64,000 nt of DNA from CAZEFK01 sp964511405 (GCA_964511405.1 CAZEFK010000002.1:16881-80880); one strand, 5' to 3'. Counted from the first letter of the stretch, positions 8,582-18,650 are shown. The notes: a model not told the origin generated them from the letters alone. A program made the numbers and translations.

Positions 8582-9774
8582 ATGGCAGCGCTGTCGCGAA
8601 CGAAGCCCAGCGACGGGAACGGCGCAAACGCGCCTGATACCATGGCGTCGGGCAGTCCCCACCAGTCGCGCGCCACGGTGCCGTAGAGCTGGCGGAAATC
8701 CAGCGCGTGTTTCAGGTTGCCGCCGTCGAGGTCGGTCAGCGACGGATAGGCCCCATAGAACCCGCCGCGCAGCCCGCCGCCCATGAGCAGATGCACATTG
8801 GCGGTGCCGTGGTCGGTGCCGGCCGACGCATTCTCGGCCGCGCGCCGCCCGAATTCGGCGTAGGTCATGACCAGGACCCGGGACCATAGGCCCAGGGCGG
8901 CCAGGCACCGGCGGAACGCGTCGAGCCCGTTGCCCAGGTCCCGCAGCAGCCGGGCATGCGTGGTGGCCTGGCGGATATGGGTATCGTAGCTGCCATGCGA
9001 CAGCGCGATCACCGGCACGGCGGCGCCGCTGGCCAGGACGCGGGCCGCCTCCTGCAGCGCATTGCCGACGCCGGAGGCCGGAAACGACACGGGCAGGCGG
9101 ATCCGGCCGAGATCGCCGAACCGCGCCCGGTCCGCCATGACCAGCCGCTGCACCGTGACGATGTAGGCGAGCGCCGGGTTGGCGACAGTCCCGGGGTCGG
9201 GCAGCGTCATGGGGTCGTCGAGCGCCAGGCCGCCCCGCAGCGACAGGCTGAGCGGCACCAGCCCGTCGCCGCTGAGCGCGCCGCCGCTGCCGGAGTCGAC
9301 GGTCACGGCCGGCACTGATCCGCGCGCGACGTCGGCGATCTGCGACAGCAGGCGCGCCGCCCAGCCGTCGCTGACCACGACATTGCTGTCGCTCGCCGTC
9401 TCCCAGATCGCGGTCGAGCGGAAATGCGACAGGCTGGGGGCGGCATAGCCAACGCCGAGGGCGAGCGCCAGATCGCCGGCCGTCCAGGCATCGTTCAGCA
9501 CCGCCAGCGACGGGTGGAAGCCCAACCCCTGGCCGAGCTGGGTGACCGCCGACGCCGGGATGCCGATGGTCGGACGCAGCCGGGCGTAGGCGGGATCGGC
9601 ATAGGGGACGACCGTGTTCAGGCCGTCATTGCCGCCGGCCAGACGGATCAGCACCAGCGTCCGGTCAAGCCGGGCCGCCGCGGCGCGGGCGACGGACGGC
9701 GCCAACCATCCCGCAGCCGCCGCGGCGGTCAGGCCCGAGAGGAACCGGCGGCGTCGGATCGGAGCAGCCATCAC
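8578..9774 (-). CDS. DUF1501 domain-containing protein, Tat-exported
   Basis: Protein of 398 residues, full length for DUF1501, a member of the alkaline-phosphatase/sulfatase-like fold. It begins with a twin-arginine signal (RRRRFLSGLTAAAAAGWLAP). After the signal comes TLVLIRLAGGNDGLNTVVPY, the family hallmark, and later SHGSYDTH and TDHGTANVHLLMGGGLRGGFYG, which hold likely metal ligands. The upstream DUF1800 gene is four bases away on the same strand, the pairing commonly seen for these two families. Their biochemical role is unknown; periplasmic location is inferred from the signals. Confidence 0.88.
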   Translation of the reverse strand: MMAAPIRRRRFLSGLTAAAAAGWLAPSVARAAAARLDRTLVLIRLAGGNDGLNTVVPYADPAYARLRPTIGIPASAVTQLGQGLGFHPSLAVLNDAWTAGDLALALGVGYAAPSLSHFRSTAIWETASDSNVVVSDGWAARLLSQIADVARGSVPAVTVDSGSGGALSGDGLVPLSLSLRGGLALDDPMTLPDPGTVANPALAYIVTVQRLVMADRARFGDLGRIRLPVSFPASGVGNALQEAARVLASGAAVPVIALSHGSYDTHIRQATTHARLLRDLGNGLDAFRRCLAALGLWSRVLVMTYAEFGRRAAENASAGTDHGTANVHLLMGGGLRGGFYGAYPSLTDLDGGNLKHALDFRQLYGTVARDWWGLPDAMVSGAFAPFPSLGFVRDSAAI

Positions 9775-9778
9775 CGCC

Positions 9779-11116
9779 TCAGTTGAGTTGGAAGGCGGGG
9801 TCGAACAGGAGGTGGCCCAGGACCGCGCTGAAGCGGGCCGGCGCCTGAAGCGGCGGCGCCAGGGGCGCGGTCGGCAGCAGCCATTGCTGCAGGAAGTCCG
9901 TGGTCGCGGCGTCCACGACGAAGTCGTTGCCGATGGTCGGCAGCACTTCGGTCGACCATACCGACAGCATCTTGTCGATCAGGGCGTTGCGGCGGACCGC
10001 CGAGTCGGTGTTGATCCAGGCGGTATAGCCGCGCCAACCCTTGACGTCCGGCTGATGGAACAGCCCCTGCCCCATGTTGGCGAGCGCCGCCGGCAGGCTG
10101 GCCGTCTCGGCCGGCGACAGGCCGAGGACGCGGTCGAGGCTGAACGCCAGCTCGACCGGCGACTTGATCAGCGTGCCGCGGTTGGCCGGGTCCCAGAAGG
10201 CGTCGGTCAGCAGCAGCGCGCGCAGCGCCGGCTGGATCATCAGCCCGGACTGGGCGAAACCGGTGGCCAGGCGCTGGACCGTGTCGGCATCGGGCGTCGG
10301 CGACACGAAGGTGGTCCATAGCTTGGACAGGATGAACACCGGCAGCGACGGCTGCGCCAGCACGATGTCCAGCCCCTGGTCGCCATCGAAATTGCCGGAC
10401 TGCCCGAGGATGGTCTTGACGCCCCCGTCGTGGTTGGCGGGAACCGTCACGAACTGCAGGCTGCCGTTGATCGTCCAGCCGGTGAGGGCGCGGGCGAGCT
10501 CGCGGACGTCGGTCTCGGTATAGTGGCCGACGCCCAGCGTAAACAGCTCCATCACCTCGCGCGCGAAGTTCTCGTTGGGCGCCCGCGCGACATTGGTGGC
10601 GCCGTCGAGATAGAGCAGCATCGCCGGATCATGCGCGATGTCATGCAGGAGCGTGCCGAACGATCCGGCCGCGTCGCGGCGCAGCAGCAGGTTCTGGCGC
10701 AGCAGCAGACGGGCGTCGGCGACCTTGGGCGCCGCCGAGACGAAGTGGTTGGTCCACAGCAGCACCAGCCTTTCGGTGATCGGGCTGGTGGTATGGGCCA
10801 TCTCGAGCACCCACCACGCCGCCAGCTCCTGCATCTGGGCGTCGGTGGTCGTGTTGATCTTGCCCGGCGCATCGGCCCAACTGGGCAGCGGCAGCGTCGG
10901 CGTGGCGCGCAGGGTGGCCAGGACCGCGTCGACCGCCTGCTCGCGGCTCAGGGGCAACAGCGGCGCGATGTCGGAATAGGCCAAGCCGAAGCCGGTGCGC
11001 GCGACCAGGTGGCGGGCCTCGGCGAGGCTCAGGGCCATGGCCGGCGCCGTGGCCACGAGCAGCAGGACCGCGACCAGCGCGCTCCCAAGACCCAGCCGTC
11101 TTATTTTGACCGCCAT
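9779..11116 (-). CDS. DUF1800 domain-containing protein
   Basis: Protein of 445 residues matching DUF1800. It has an N-terminal signal segment (SALVAVLLLVATAPAMA), then ARHLVARTGFG, and the family motifs LLWTNHFVSA, DPAMLLYLDG, NENFAREVMELFTLGVGHYTETDVRELARALTGW. It is the first gene of the operon with DUF1501 and the STN-like gene. The start at 11116 lacks a clear ribosome binding site, but the signal peptide fits this start well. Function unknown; the partner arrangement implies a secreted or periplasmic complex. Confidence 0.87.
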   Translation of the reverse strand: MAVKIRRLGLGSALVAVLLLVATAPAMALSLAEARHLVARTGFGLAYSDIAPLLPLSREQAVDAVLATLRATPTLPLPSWADAPGKINTTTDAQMQELAAWWVLEMAHTTSPITERLVLLWTNHFVSAAPKVADARLLLRQNLLLRRDAAGSFGTLLHDIAHDPAMLLYLDGATNVARAPNENFAREVMELFTLGVGHYTETDVRELARALTGWTINGSLQFVTVPANHDGGVKTILGQSGNFDGDQGLDIVLAQPSLPVFILSKLWTTFVSPTPDADTVQRLATGFAQSGLMIQPALRALLLTDAFWDPANRGTLIKSPVELAFSLDRVLGLSPAETASLPAALANMGQGLFHQPDVKGWRGYTAWINTDSAVRRNALIDKMLSVWSTEVLPTIGNDFVVDAATTDFLQQWLLPTAPLAPPLQAPARFSAVLGHLLFDPAFQLN

Positions 11117-11213
11117 GGGCGCAAGTTGAGCAGCTCCGCTTTAATAGCCGGTTAACTATTCACCGGATTTGCGCCAAATATTCCCCCCCTTTCCCACCAA
11201 GGCACCGGATCCG

Positions 11214-11999
11214 ATGACCGAACGCTTCGACCTCGACGCCCGCTTCCAGGCCGCCCAAGCCGCCGCTCGCGAGGCGGGCGCCCTGGCGTTGTCGCTCCGG
11301 CAGGGGCCGGCCACCGCGCTCGATGTCGGCGCCAAGGGGCTGCTCGATCTGTGCACGGAAGCCGACCGCGCCGCCGAGCGGCTGATCCGCAGCCGCCTGG
11401 CCGACCGCTTCGGCGACGCCATGCTGGGCGAGGAATATGGCGGCGCGGTCGGCGACCGCACCTGGGTGGTCGACCCGATCGACGGCACCTATAATTTCGT
11501 GCACGGGCTGCCCCACTGGTGCGTGTCGATCGCCCTCGTCGCCGCCGGCCAGGCGCAGATCGGGGTGCTGTTCAACCCGGCCACCGGCCAGCTCTACGCC
11601 GCCCGCGCCGGCGGTGGCGCCTGGCTCGACGGCCGCCCGATCCGGGTCAGCGGCGACACCCATGCCGACCGGCCGCTGGTCGAAGTCGGGTGCTCGCGCC
11701 GGGTGCCGCTGGCCGACCGCCTGGCGACGATCGCCCGCCTGGCCGAGGCCGGATTCGAGTATCGACATCAAGGCTCGGGCGCGCTCGGCATGGCTCAGGT
11801 CGCGACCGGCCAGATCGACGCCTATGTCGAGCTGCACATCAACGCCTGGGACGTGGCCGCCGGCCTGGCGCTGGTCCGCGAGGCCGGCGGCTGGACCAAC
11901 GAGTTCCTGGCCGGCGACGGCCTGACCAAGGGCAATCCGATTCTCGCCTGCACCCCGGCCCTGCGCGATCGCCTGACGACCGCGACGGGTATCCGCTAA
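11214..11999 (+). CDS. Inositol monophosphatase family protein
   Basis: Mg-dependent phosphatase of 261 residues in the inositol monophosphatase superfamily. Metal-binding motifs are present in order: LGEEYGG (Glu), WVVDPIDGTYNF (Asp, Ile-Asp-Gly-Thr), and NAWDVAAGLALVREAGG (third Asp). I prefer the ATG at 11214 to the in-frame TTG at 11169 because the family begins about 60 residues before the Glu motif. Substrates in the family include inositol phosphates, PAP and histidinol phosphate. It converges on hisE, which hints at histidinol phosphate, but the residues after DPIDGT look more like the general SuhB/IMPase type. Confidence 0.86.
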   Translation: MTERFDLDARFQAAQAAAREAGALALSLRQGPATALDVGAKGLLDLCTEADRAAERLIRSRLADRFGDAMLGEEYGGAVGDRTWVVDPIDGTYNFVHGLPHWCVSIALVAAGQAQIGVLFNPATGQLYAARAGGGAWLDGRPIRVSGDTHADRPLVEVGCSRRVPLADRLATIARLAEAGFEYRHQGSGALGMAQVATGQIDAYVELHINAWDVAAGLALVREAGGWTNEFLAGDGLTKGNPILACTPALRDRLTTATGIR

Positions 12000-12364
12000 G
12001 GCAGCTTCTCGGCGATGCCGAACAGCGCCTCGCGGCGCGCCATTTCGGCCCAGACATCGGTCAGCGGGATGTTGGCCGCGCTCAGCAGCACGACCAGGTT
12101 GTAGAGCAGGTCGGCGGTCTCGTCGACCAGGGCGGCGCGCTGGCCGCGCACCGCCTCGATCGCGACCTCGCCGGCCTCCTCGATGATCTTCTGGGCCATC
12201 TTGGGGATGCCGGCGTTGAGCAGCTTGGCGGTGCGGCTGTCGGCATGCTGCCCGGACCGGCAGGCAACTGCCGCCTCGAACAGCCGGCGCAAAGGATCGA
12301 CATTGTCCTGATCGGCAACCGGAAAGGCCAGGCGCAAACGATCCTTTTTCTTCGCTCGGCTCAT
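11996..12364 (-). CDS. hisE: Phosphoribosyl-ATP diphosphatase
   Basis: HisE hydrolyses phosphoribosyl-ATP to phosphoribosyl-AMP and diphosphate, the second step of histidine synthesis. The 122-residue protein has the alpha-helical MazG-like motif PKMAQKIIEEAGEVAIEAV followed by LVDETADLLYNLVVLL, with the acidic residues that bind Mg. The ATG at 12364 has GGGGAG upstream and gives a short basic leader; an earlier ATG at 12400 is possible. No other his gene is near, although hisE commonly sits beside hisF in this group. Its stop overlaps the convergent phosphatase stop by four bases. A house-cleaning NTP diphosphatase role is an alternative. Confidence 0.75.
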   Translation of the reverse strand: MSRAKKKDRLRLAFPVADQDNVDPLRRLFEAAVACRSGQHADSRTAKLLNAGIPKMAQKIIEEAGEVAIEAVRGQRAALVDETADLLYNLVVLLSAANIPLTDVWAEMARREALFGIAEKLP

Positions 12365-12509
12365 GCCCGGTCTCCCCTGCGCCGACGTGCCGTCCGACAC
12401 CGCCTTGTCCAGGCGTGCGGAACGCTGGACTGTCGAAGCCGCCGGTTTCTTCCTTCGTTAGATTCGCTGCGTGCTGTCAATCCGCCAAGTGGCAGTCACC
12501 GGGTGGCGG

Positions 12510-13352
12510 TCACTCGCGGTAGGGCCCGTCATGGCGCCCGACCGGCACGGCATGCGTCACCATCGGCGCGCCGCGGCGCCACCAGTGCAGGTGATACCCG
12601 GGCGGCTCCATCACGAAGGCCGAGCCGCCGACGGGGCGAAGGTCCAGCGCCAGCTGGTGCGCCGTCGACGAGGCCACGGACAGCAGCGTCCCGGCCCAGC
12701 GCGTTTGCAGCGACCGATGCACATGCCCGCAGACAACGCGCTCGACCTGCGGATGATCCCGCACCAGCTCGGCCAGCGCGGCGGCGTCGGCCGGCGCCAG
12801 GCCGATCTCGTCCATGCTCGAGAGGCCGGTCGCGACAGGCGGATGGTGGCAGGCCAGCAGCGTCGGGCGCCCGCGGTCGGCGGCCAGGGCCTCGGCCAGC
12901 CAGGCCCGGCGCTCGGGCCCGAACACACCGCCGACCAGCCCGGGGTCGGTGGTGTCGAGCGCCAGGATGCGCACGGGGAAGCCCTCGACCGCATAGTTGA
13001 GCACGCCCTGGCGCGGCAGGTAGGCGTGATCGGGAAAGGCTTGGACCAGGGCCGCGCGGTCGTCGTGATTGCCGGGCAACAGGAACAGGGGCGCCGTCAG
13101 CGGCGCCAGCAACGCCCGCAATTCGCGGTATTCATCGGCGTGCCCGCCATCGACCAGGTCGCCGGTCGCCAGGATCAGATCAGGCGCCGGATCCTCGGCC
13201 GCCAGCTGGGCGATCGCGCGCTCCAGCATGGCGCGGCTGTCGACGCGGCCGTTCACCAGCCGGCCGGGGTGCGTCACGTGAAGATCGGTGATCTGTGCGA
13301 TCAGCAGAGCCTCGCCCCGCGATTGGGCGGCGAGCGGCTCGGGTCGCGGCAT
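12510..13352 (-). CDS. Metallophosphoesterase, CpdA-like class III
   Basis: Calcineurin-like phosphoesterase of 280 residues. All five metal motifs are visible in order: ITDLHVTHPG (DxH), ILATGDLVDGG (GD), LPGNHDDRA (GNHD), LLACHHPP, and VCGHVHRS (GHxH). This order and the short length match the class III cyclic-nucleotide phosphodiesterases such as CpdA, which hydrolyse cAMP. Related enzymes act on other phosphodiesters, so cAMP is an inference. It stands alone between hisE and a sugar-binding protein gene on the same strand. Confidence 0.82.
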   Translation of the reverse strand: MPRPEPLAAQSRGEALLIAQITDLHVTHPGRLVNGRVDSRAMLERAIAQLAAEDPAPDLILATGDLVDGGHADEYRELRALLAPLTAPLFLLPGNHDDRAALVQAFPDHAYLPRQGVLNYAVEGFPVRILALDTTDPGLVGGVFGPERRAWLAEALAADRGRPTLLACHHPPVATGLSSMDEIGLAPADAAALAELVRDHPQVERVVCGHVHRSLQTRWAGTLLSVASSTAHQLALDLRPVGGSAFVMEPPGYHLHWWRRGAPMVTHAVPVGRHDGPYRE

Positions 13353-13422
13353 GGAGTGGTCCTCGTCGGCGTCGGGGGGCCGAGTGTCGCCGCGTTGTGT
13401 TACAGAAATGAGGCGATGACGA

Positions 13423-13456
13423 CGCCGCCTCCCGGCCCGGCGGCCGGGAGGCGGCG
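13423..13456 (-). terminator. 15-bp hairpin after the sugar-binding protein gene
   Basis: A perfect inverted repeat with 15-base arms (beginning CGCCGCCTCCCGGCC) and a four-base loop lies seven bases beyond the stop of the binding-protein gene. No T-run follows on the minus strand. It probably closes the sugar-transport operon or protects its mRNA 3' end. Confidence 0.6.
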
Positions 13457-13463
13457 GACCGCG

Positions 13464-14474
13464 TCAGCCGCCGATGCAGGTCGCGACGTTCTGCGGCGTG
13501 CAGACGTCGAGGCCGGTATAGGTGGGATCGGCGACGGTCTTGCCTTCCTTCAGGTCCTTCAGGAAGTACATGGCCTTGTAGCCCATCTCGAACGGCCGCT
13601 GACCGACCTGGCCCTTGGACAGGCCGGCCTTCAGGGCGTCGATCTGGACCGGCAGGGTGTCGGCGACCACCAGGGCCAGCGAGCCGTCGTCGATGCGGGC
13701 CTTGTACTTCTCGGCGACGCGCTTGTAGGCCTGGGGCAGGAACTGCGGGAAGCCGCCGGTCGGCACGAAGGCGTCGAGCTTGGGATACTTGCCCAGGATG
13801 TCTTCCAGCTGCTGCACCGAGCGCGGGAAGTCGTCATCGGTGTAGAGCGGGCAACCGTCGACCTCGGTCCAGCCGTTCTGGCCGGTCAGGCGCGCGCCGG
13901 GCGACTCCTTGCTGGGCGTGCCCGACAGCGTGTCGCGGATGCCCTGCATGCGCTCGTTGTGGTTGGCCGCCGCCGCACCGCCGGACTGGATGCAGATACT
14001 GCCGCCCTTGGGCTTCAGCTGCATCACGATCTTGGCCAGGTTGACGCCGATGTCGTAATTCTTGGTCCCGACATAGGCGACGCGCAGCGCCTTGTCCTTG
14101 GGCAACAGGTCGCTGTCCCAGGTCAGCACTGGAATCCCGGCCTTCTTGGCACCCTCCAGCGCCTTGGCCATGGCCGCGGCGTTCGACGGCGACACGGCGA
14201 TGCCGTCGACCTTCTTGGCGATCAGGTCGTTGACGACCTCGACCTGCTCATCGCCGCCGCCATGCTCGCCGGGCCCGATATACATGCACTGGATGGCGCC
14301 CTTCAGATCCTTCTCGGCCTTCTTGCAGCCGTCGCGCGCCTGGTCGAAGAACGGGTTGTTCATGTTTTTCGGCACCAGCGCCAGCACCAGCTTCTTGTCC
14401 GCCGCCTGGGCGCCCTGACCCAGCGCCAGCAGCGCCGCGACGGCGACGGTGGCAGTGAGAATCGTCTTCAGCAT
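13464..14474 (-). CDS. Sugar ABC transporter substrate-binding protein (RbsB type)
   Basis: Periplasmic binding protein of 336 residues, Peripla_BP_4 class. It has a signal peptide (MLKTILTATVAVAALLALGQ, cleaved near AQAA), then LVLALVPKNMNNPFFDQ, VVNDLIAKKVDGIAVSPSNA, and IPVLTWDSD, all typical of ribose/galactose-type binding proteins. A CxIQCMYIGPGEHGG-like insert with two Cys and further Cys near the C-terminus (CTPQNVATC) suggest disulfides. GGGGAGG precedes the ATG. It is the last gene of an ATPase-permease-binding-protein operon, an uncommon order since the binding protein is usually first. Sugar not identifiable. Confidence 0.88.
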   Translation of the reverse strand: MLKTILTATVAVAALLALGQGAQAADKKLVLALVPKNMNNPFFDQARDGCKKAEKDLKGAIQCMYIGPGEHGGGDEQVEVVNDLIAKKVDGIAVSPSNAAAMAKALEGAKKAGIPVLTWDSDLLPKDKALRVAYVGTKNYDIGVNLAKIVMQLKPKGGSICIQSGGAAAANHNERMQGIRDTLSGTPSKESPGARLTGQNGWTEVDGCPLYTDDDFPRSVQQLEDILGKYPKLDAFVPTGGFPQFLPQAYKRVAEKYKARIDDGSLALVVADTLPVQIDALKAGLSKGQVGQRPFEMGYKAMYFLKDLKEGKTVADPTYTGLDVCTPQNVATCIGG

Positions 14475-14526
14475 GCGTTTGCCCTCCCCTGACTTCACCC
14501 TCAGCTTGCCGCGCGGCCCTTGGGGC

Positions 14527-15597
14527 TCACGTCGACCTCTTGCCGCGGACGCGCTCGACCAGCGCCGCAACACCGACCAGCGCGCCCAGGAAGGCGCCCT
14601 GGCGGATGCGCTCCAGGAGCACCGCGAGAACGATGAACACGCCGACGAACGTGCCCTGCCAGTTCGAATCGACCCCGGCCATCAGCAGGCTGTTGCGGAT
14701 CACTTCGATCAAGGCCGAGCCGATGAAGGACCCGAACGCGCCGCCCTCGCCGCCCATCAGGTTGGTGCCGCCGATCACCGACGAGGCGATGACGCGCAGT
14801 TCGTAGCCCTGGCCCAGCGCGTTGATCGCCGAGCCCTGCCAACCGATGATCAGCACCGCCGACAGCGCCGCCGTGGCCGCCGAGACCATGTAGGCCTGCA
14901 GCTTGATGCGGTTGACCGCGACGCCGGTCAGGCGCGCCGCCTGCTCGTTGCCGCCGACGGCGTAAAGATGGCGGCCCCAGGCCGTGAAGCGGAAGACGAA
15001 GCCGAACACCACCACCAGCGCCAGCAGGATCCACACCGGGATCGCCAGCCCCATCCAGTCGCCACCGCCCAGCGCGAAGATGGTGTCGGCGCCGGGACCG
15101 AAGTCGTAGATCATCTTGTTCTGGGACAGCACGATCGCCAGGCTGCGGGCGATCGACAGCATGCCCAGGGTGACCACGAAGGACGACAGGTTGAGGTAAG
15201 CGATCAGGAATCCGTTGACGGCGCCGGCCAAGAGGCCGGTCGCCATGCCGGCGGCGATCGCCCAATAGGACGCCCAGCCGTCCTGCAGGCACAGGCCGGT
15301 GACGATCGCGACCAGGCCCATCAGCGAGCCCACCGACAGGTCGATGCCGCCGGTGATGATCACCGCGGTCATGCCCAGCGCCATCATCCCGATAAAGGCG
15401 AAATTGCGGGTGATGTTGAAGAAGTTGTCGGCGGTCGGGAACGCGTTGGGGGCGATCACGCTCATGGCCGCGCAGATGATCACCAGCGCCACGGTCACCC
15501 AGAACGCCTGGCGCGCCATCATCATCTGCAGCAGCGACCGCCGCTTCGCCGGCACCGGATCGGCGCCAAGGGCGTGGGGGAGCGGGTGGCTGGACAT
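14527..15597 (-). CDS. Sugar ABC transporter permease (RbsC type)
   Basis: Inner-membrane permease of 356 residues, BPD_transp_2 family. It contains GMTAVIITGGIDLSVGSLMGL, the hallmark of RbsC-type permeases, and later LYAVGGNEQAARLTGVAVNRIK, the cytoplasmic loop that contacts the ATPase, and VIGGTNLMGGEGG. About eight to ten hydrophobic segments are visible. The ATG at 15597 has GAGGAG upstream. It is the middle gene of the operon, between the ATPase and the binding protein, and is probably homodimeric because only one permease gene is present. Confidence 0.9.
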   Translation of the reverse strand: MSSHPLPHALGADPVPAKRRSLLQMMMARQAFWVTVALVIICAAMSVIAPNAFPTADNFFNITRNFAFIGMMALGMTAVIITGGIDLSVGSLMGLVAIVTGLCLQDGWASYWAIAAGMATGLLAGAVNGFLIAYLNLSSFVVTLGMLSIARSLAIVLSQNKMIYDFGPGADTIFALGGGDWMGLAIPVWILLALVVVFGFVFRFTAWGRHLYAVGGNEQAARLTGVAVNRIKLQAYMVSAATAALSAVLIIGWQGSAINALGQGYELRVIASSVIGGTNLMGGEGGAFGSFIGSALIEVIRNSLLMAGVDSNWQGTFVGVFIVLAVLLERIRQGAFLGALVGVAALVERVRGKRST

Positions 15598-15611
15598 CGC
15601 GCGGGGGCTCC

Positions 15612-16352
<741 letters not shown>

Positions 16353-16589
16353 CAGGACCGCCCGCCACCCATGGCCGACATGCCTCACCTCCCTGCCATG
16401 CCCGTTCGGCCGGTCCCGGCCGTCTGGCTTTCAGGCAAGGCTAATTGGCCGAGCCGCGGAAGACCAGCACAACCTGCATGATGACGTGGGTTCCGGTATC
16501 GGCCCAATCGCGAGACGCTTCGTTAACACAATCGCCTGGATAATTCGCGCCAGACCGTCGGACCAGAAGCAAATCCGCGGGAGGAAACA

Positions 16590-18596
16590 ATGCGCAGGGT
16601 CGGATTTGGCATCCAGGGCCGTATCTATTCGGGCTTCGGCCTGACCGTGCTGCTGAGCCTGGGGCTGGCAATGCTTGGCGCCGCGCAGCTGCGCTCGATC
16701 GCCGGCCAGATCGGGACCTACAGCCGGTCGGCCGACAGCGACGCGGCGATCCTCGAGATCGAGGCCGGCCTCGAGCGCATGAACGGCGCAGCCCTGCACT
16801 ATCGGGCCTCCGGCGACGAACAGAGCCTGAAGGACTACGCCGCCGCGGAGACGAGCGTGCGCGACGGCATCGCCGGCAGCCGCGGGACCATGGCCGCCGA
16901 CCGGCGCGAGACCCTTGATGCGATCACCGCCGGCCTCGATGCCTATCGCGGCAAGCTCGACGGCCTGGCCACCCTCACCCGCCAGATCCAGGCCGACCGC
17001 GCCAAGCTGGTCGGCCTGGGCGACGACCTCAACAACGCCGCCAACCGCCTGATGCGGCTGGCCAAGGTCGACGACAACGCCGAGATCGTCGACGCCACCC
17101 AGCGCCTCGGCGAGTTCGTGCTGACCATCCGCCTGATCACCTGGCGCTTCCTGGCCACCACCGATCCCAAGGGACCGTCCCAGTACGAGGCCGCCCAGGG
17201 CCGCGTCGACGCCGCGCTCGCCGATTTCGACGCCGGTGACCAGGCCGAGACCTACAAGCCGCACATCGAGCGCCTGAAGGCCGCGCTGGCGGCCAACAGC
17301 GCCAGCTTCACCGCGCTGGCCGACGCGATCCTGAAGGTCGACGCCCTCTACCGGACCGAGATGGCGCCGGCCATGGCCGCCCTGATCGAGCGCGCCCGCA
17401 ACGACGCGGCCGTCCTGAGCGGCCAGCTGACCGAGACCCGCAGCCAGACCGAAACGGTGATCGGCCGCACCATCTCCGGCCAGATCGTCATTGCCGCGCT
17501 GATCCTGGTCACCGCCGCGGCCGCCGGGCTGGGGATCGGCCGCAGCATCGCCCGCCCGATCATCGGCATGACCGGCGCCATGACCCGCCTGGCCGATGGT
17601 GATACCGCCGTCACGGTGCCCGCGCGCGACCGCCGCGACCAGCTGGGCGCCATGGCCCGGGCGGTCGAGGTGTTCCGGCGCAACGCCGTCGAGAAGCTGG
17701 CGCTGGAGCAGGAGCGCGCGGCCCTGGATCAGCAGGCGGCCGAGGCGCGGCAGCGCGAGCTGTTGAGCCTGGCCGCGACCTTCGAGGCCGAGGTCCAGGG
17801 CATCGTCGACACGGTGTCGAGCGGCTCGACCGACGTCGAGACCGCGGCGCGCACCCTGGTCGACGCCGTCGGCGGCACCCGCCGCCAGGCCCACGACGTG
17901 GCCGACGCCGCCAACCTGGCCTCGGCCAGCGTCCAGGCCGCCGCCGGGGCCGCCGACCAACTGGCCGCCTCGATCACCGAGATCAGCCGCAGCGTCACCC
18001 GCGCCTCCGATGTCGCGCGCACCGCGACGGGTGCAGCCACCGAGGCCGACGGCACCATGCGCAGCCTGACCGACGCCGCCCAGCGGATCGGCGACGTCGT
18101 CTCGCTGATCAGCACCATCGCCCGCCAGACCCATCTGCTGGCGCTCAACGCCACCATCGAGGCCGCGCGCGCCGGCGACGCCGGCAAGGGCTTCGCCGTG
18201 GTCGCCCACGAAGTCAAGCAGTTGGCCGACCAGACCGCGCGGGCGACCGAGGACATCGAGCACCAGATCGGCGCCATGCAGTCGGTCAGCGGCCAGGCCG
18301 TCGACAGCATCCGCCACATCGGCCGCATCATCCACGAGTTGGACGGCATCGCGACGGGCGTCGCCGCCTCGATCGAAGAGCAGCGCGCCGCCACCGCCGA
18401 GATCGCCCGCAATGTCCAGCAGGCGGCCCAGGGCACCCAGGCGGTGACCGTGACCATCGGCGACGTCGGCGCGTCAGCCCGGGTTGCCGACGAGTCCGCC
18501 GGGCGCCTACTCTCGGTCGCCGGCACCTTGACCGAGCAGGCCGATGCCCTGCAAGGCGGGGTCGGACGCTTTCTGACGCGGGTGCGCGCCGGCTGA
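16590..18596 (+). CDS. Methyl-accepting chemotaxis protein with helical bimodular sensor
   Basis: Chemoreceptor of 668 residues. Residues 13-33 form the first membrane helix; about 40-290 is a long all-helical periplasmic region that looks like an HBM (helical bimodular) sensor; the second helix is near 300-325; HAMP follows (RSIARPIIGMTGAMTRLADGD), then a long signalling domain with tip IARQTHLLALNATIEAARAG. The ATG has a near-perfect GGGAGGAAACA upstream. It is divergent from the sugar ABC operon, so they share 237 bases of regulatory DNA. HBM receptors often sense organic acids; a sugar link through the neighbouring binding protein is speculative. Confidence 0.92.
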   Translation: MRRVGFGIQGRIYSGFGLTVLLSLGLAMLGAAQLRSIAGQIGTYSRSADSDAAILEIEAGLERMNGAALHYRASGDEQSLKDYAAAETSVRDGIAGSRGTMAADRRETLDAITAGLDAYRGKLDGLATLTRQIQADRAKLVGLGDDLNNAANRLMRLAKVDDNAEIVDATQRLGEFVLTIRLITWRFLATTDPKGPSQYEAAQGRVDAALADFDAGDQAETYKPHIERLKAALAANSASFTALADAILKVDALYRTEMAPAMAALIERARNDAAVLSGQLTETRSQTETVIGRTISGQIVIAALILVTAAAAGLGIGRSIARPIIGMTGAMTRLADGDTAVTVPARDRRDQLGAMARAVEVFRRNAVEKLALEQERAALDQQAAEARQRELLSLAATFEAEVQGIVDTVSSGSTDVETAARTLVDAVGGTRRQAHDVADAANLASASVQAAAGAADQLAASITEISRSVTRASDVARTATGAATEADGTMRSLTDAAQRIGDVVSLISTIARQTHLLALNATIEAARAGDAGKGFAVVAHEVKQLADQTARATEDIEHQIGAMQSVSGQAVDSIRHIGRIIHELDGIATGVAASIEEQRAATAEIARNVQQAAQGTQAVTVTIGDVGASARVADESAGRLLSVAGTLTEQADALQGGVGRFLTRVRAG

Positions 18597-18650
18597 GGTC
18601 TCGCCGGCTGGGGGCTTGCCGGCGGACCGTCGGCGGTCTTACTTCGACCG

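Noticed and set aside
11118..11175. GGCGCAA...TTGCGCC inverted repeat in the divergent region between DUF1800 and the IMPase gene
   Set aside because: Arms of seven bases are 44 bases apart, easily chance in this base composition; no promoter match supports it.
11214..11999. Histidinol-phosphatase (HisN) label for the IMPase-family gene
   Set aside because: The sequence after DPIDGT (YNFVHGLPHW) follows the general IMPase/SuhB pattern; context with hisE alone is not enough.
14655..14680. TTCGAATC tRNA T-loop-like sequence
   Set aside because: It lies inside the RbsC-type permease gene, and no cloverleaf could be built around it.
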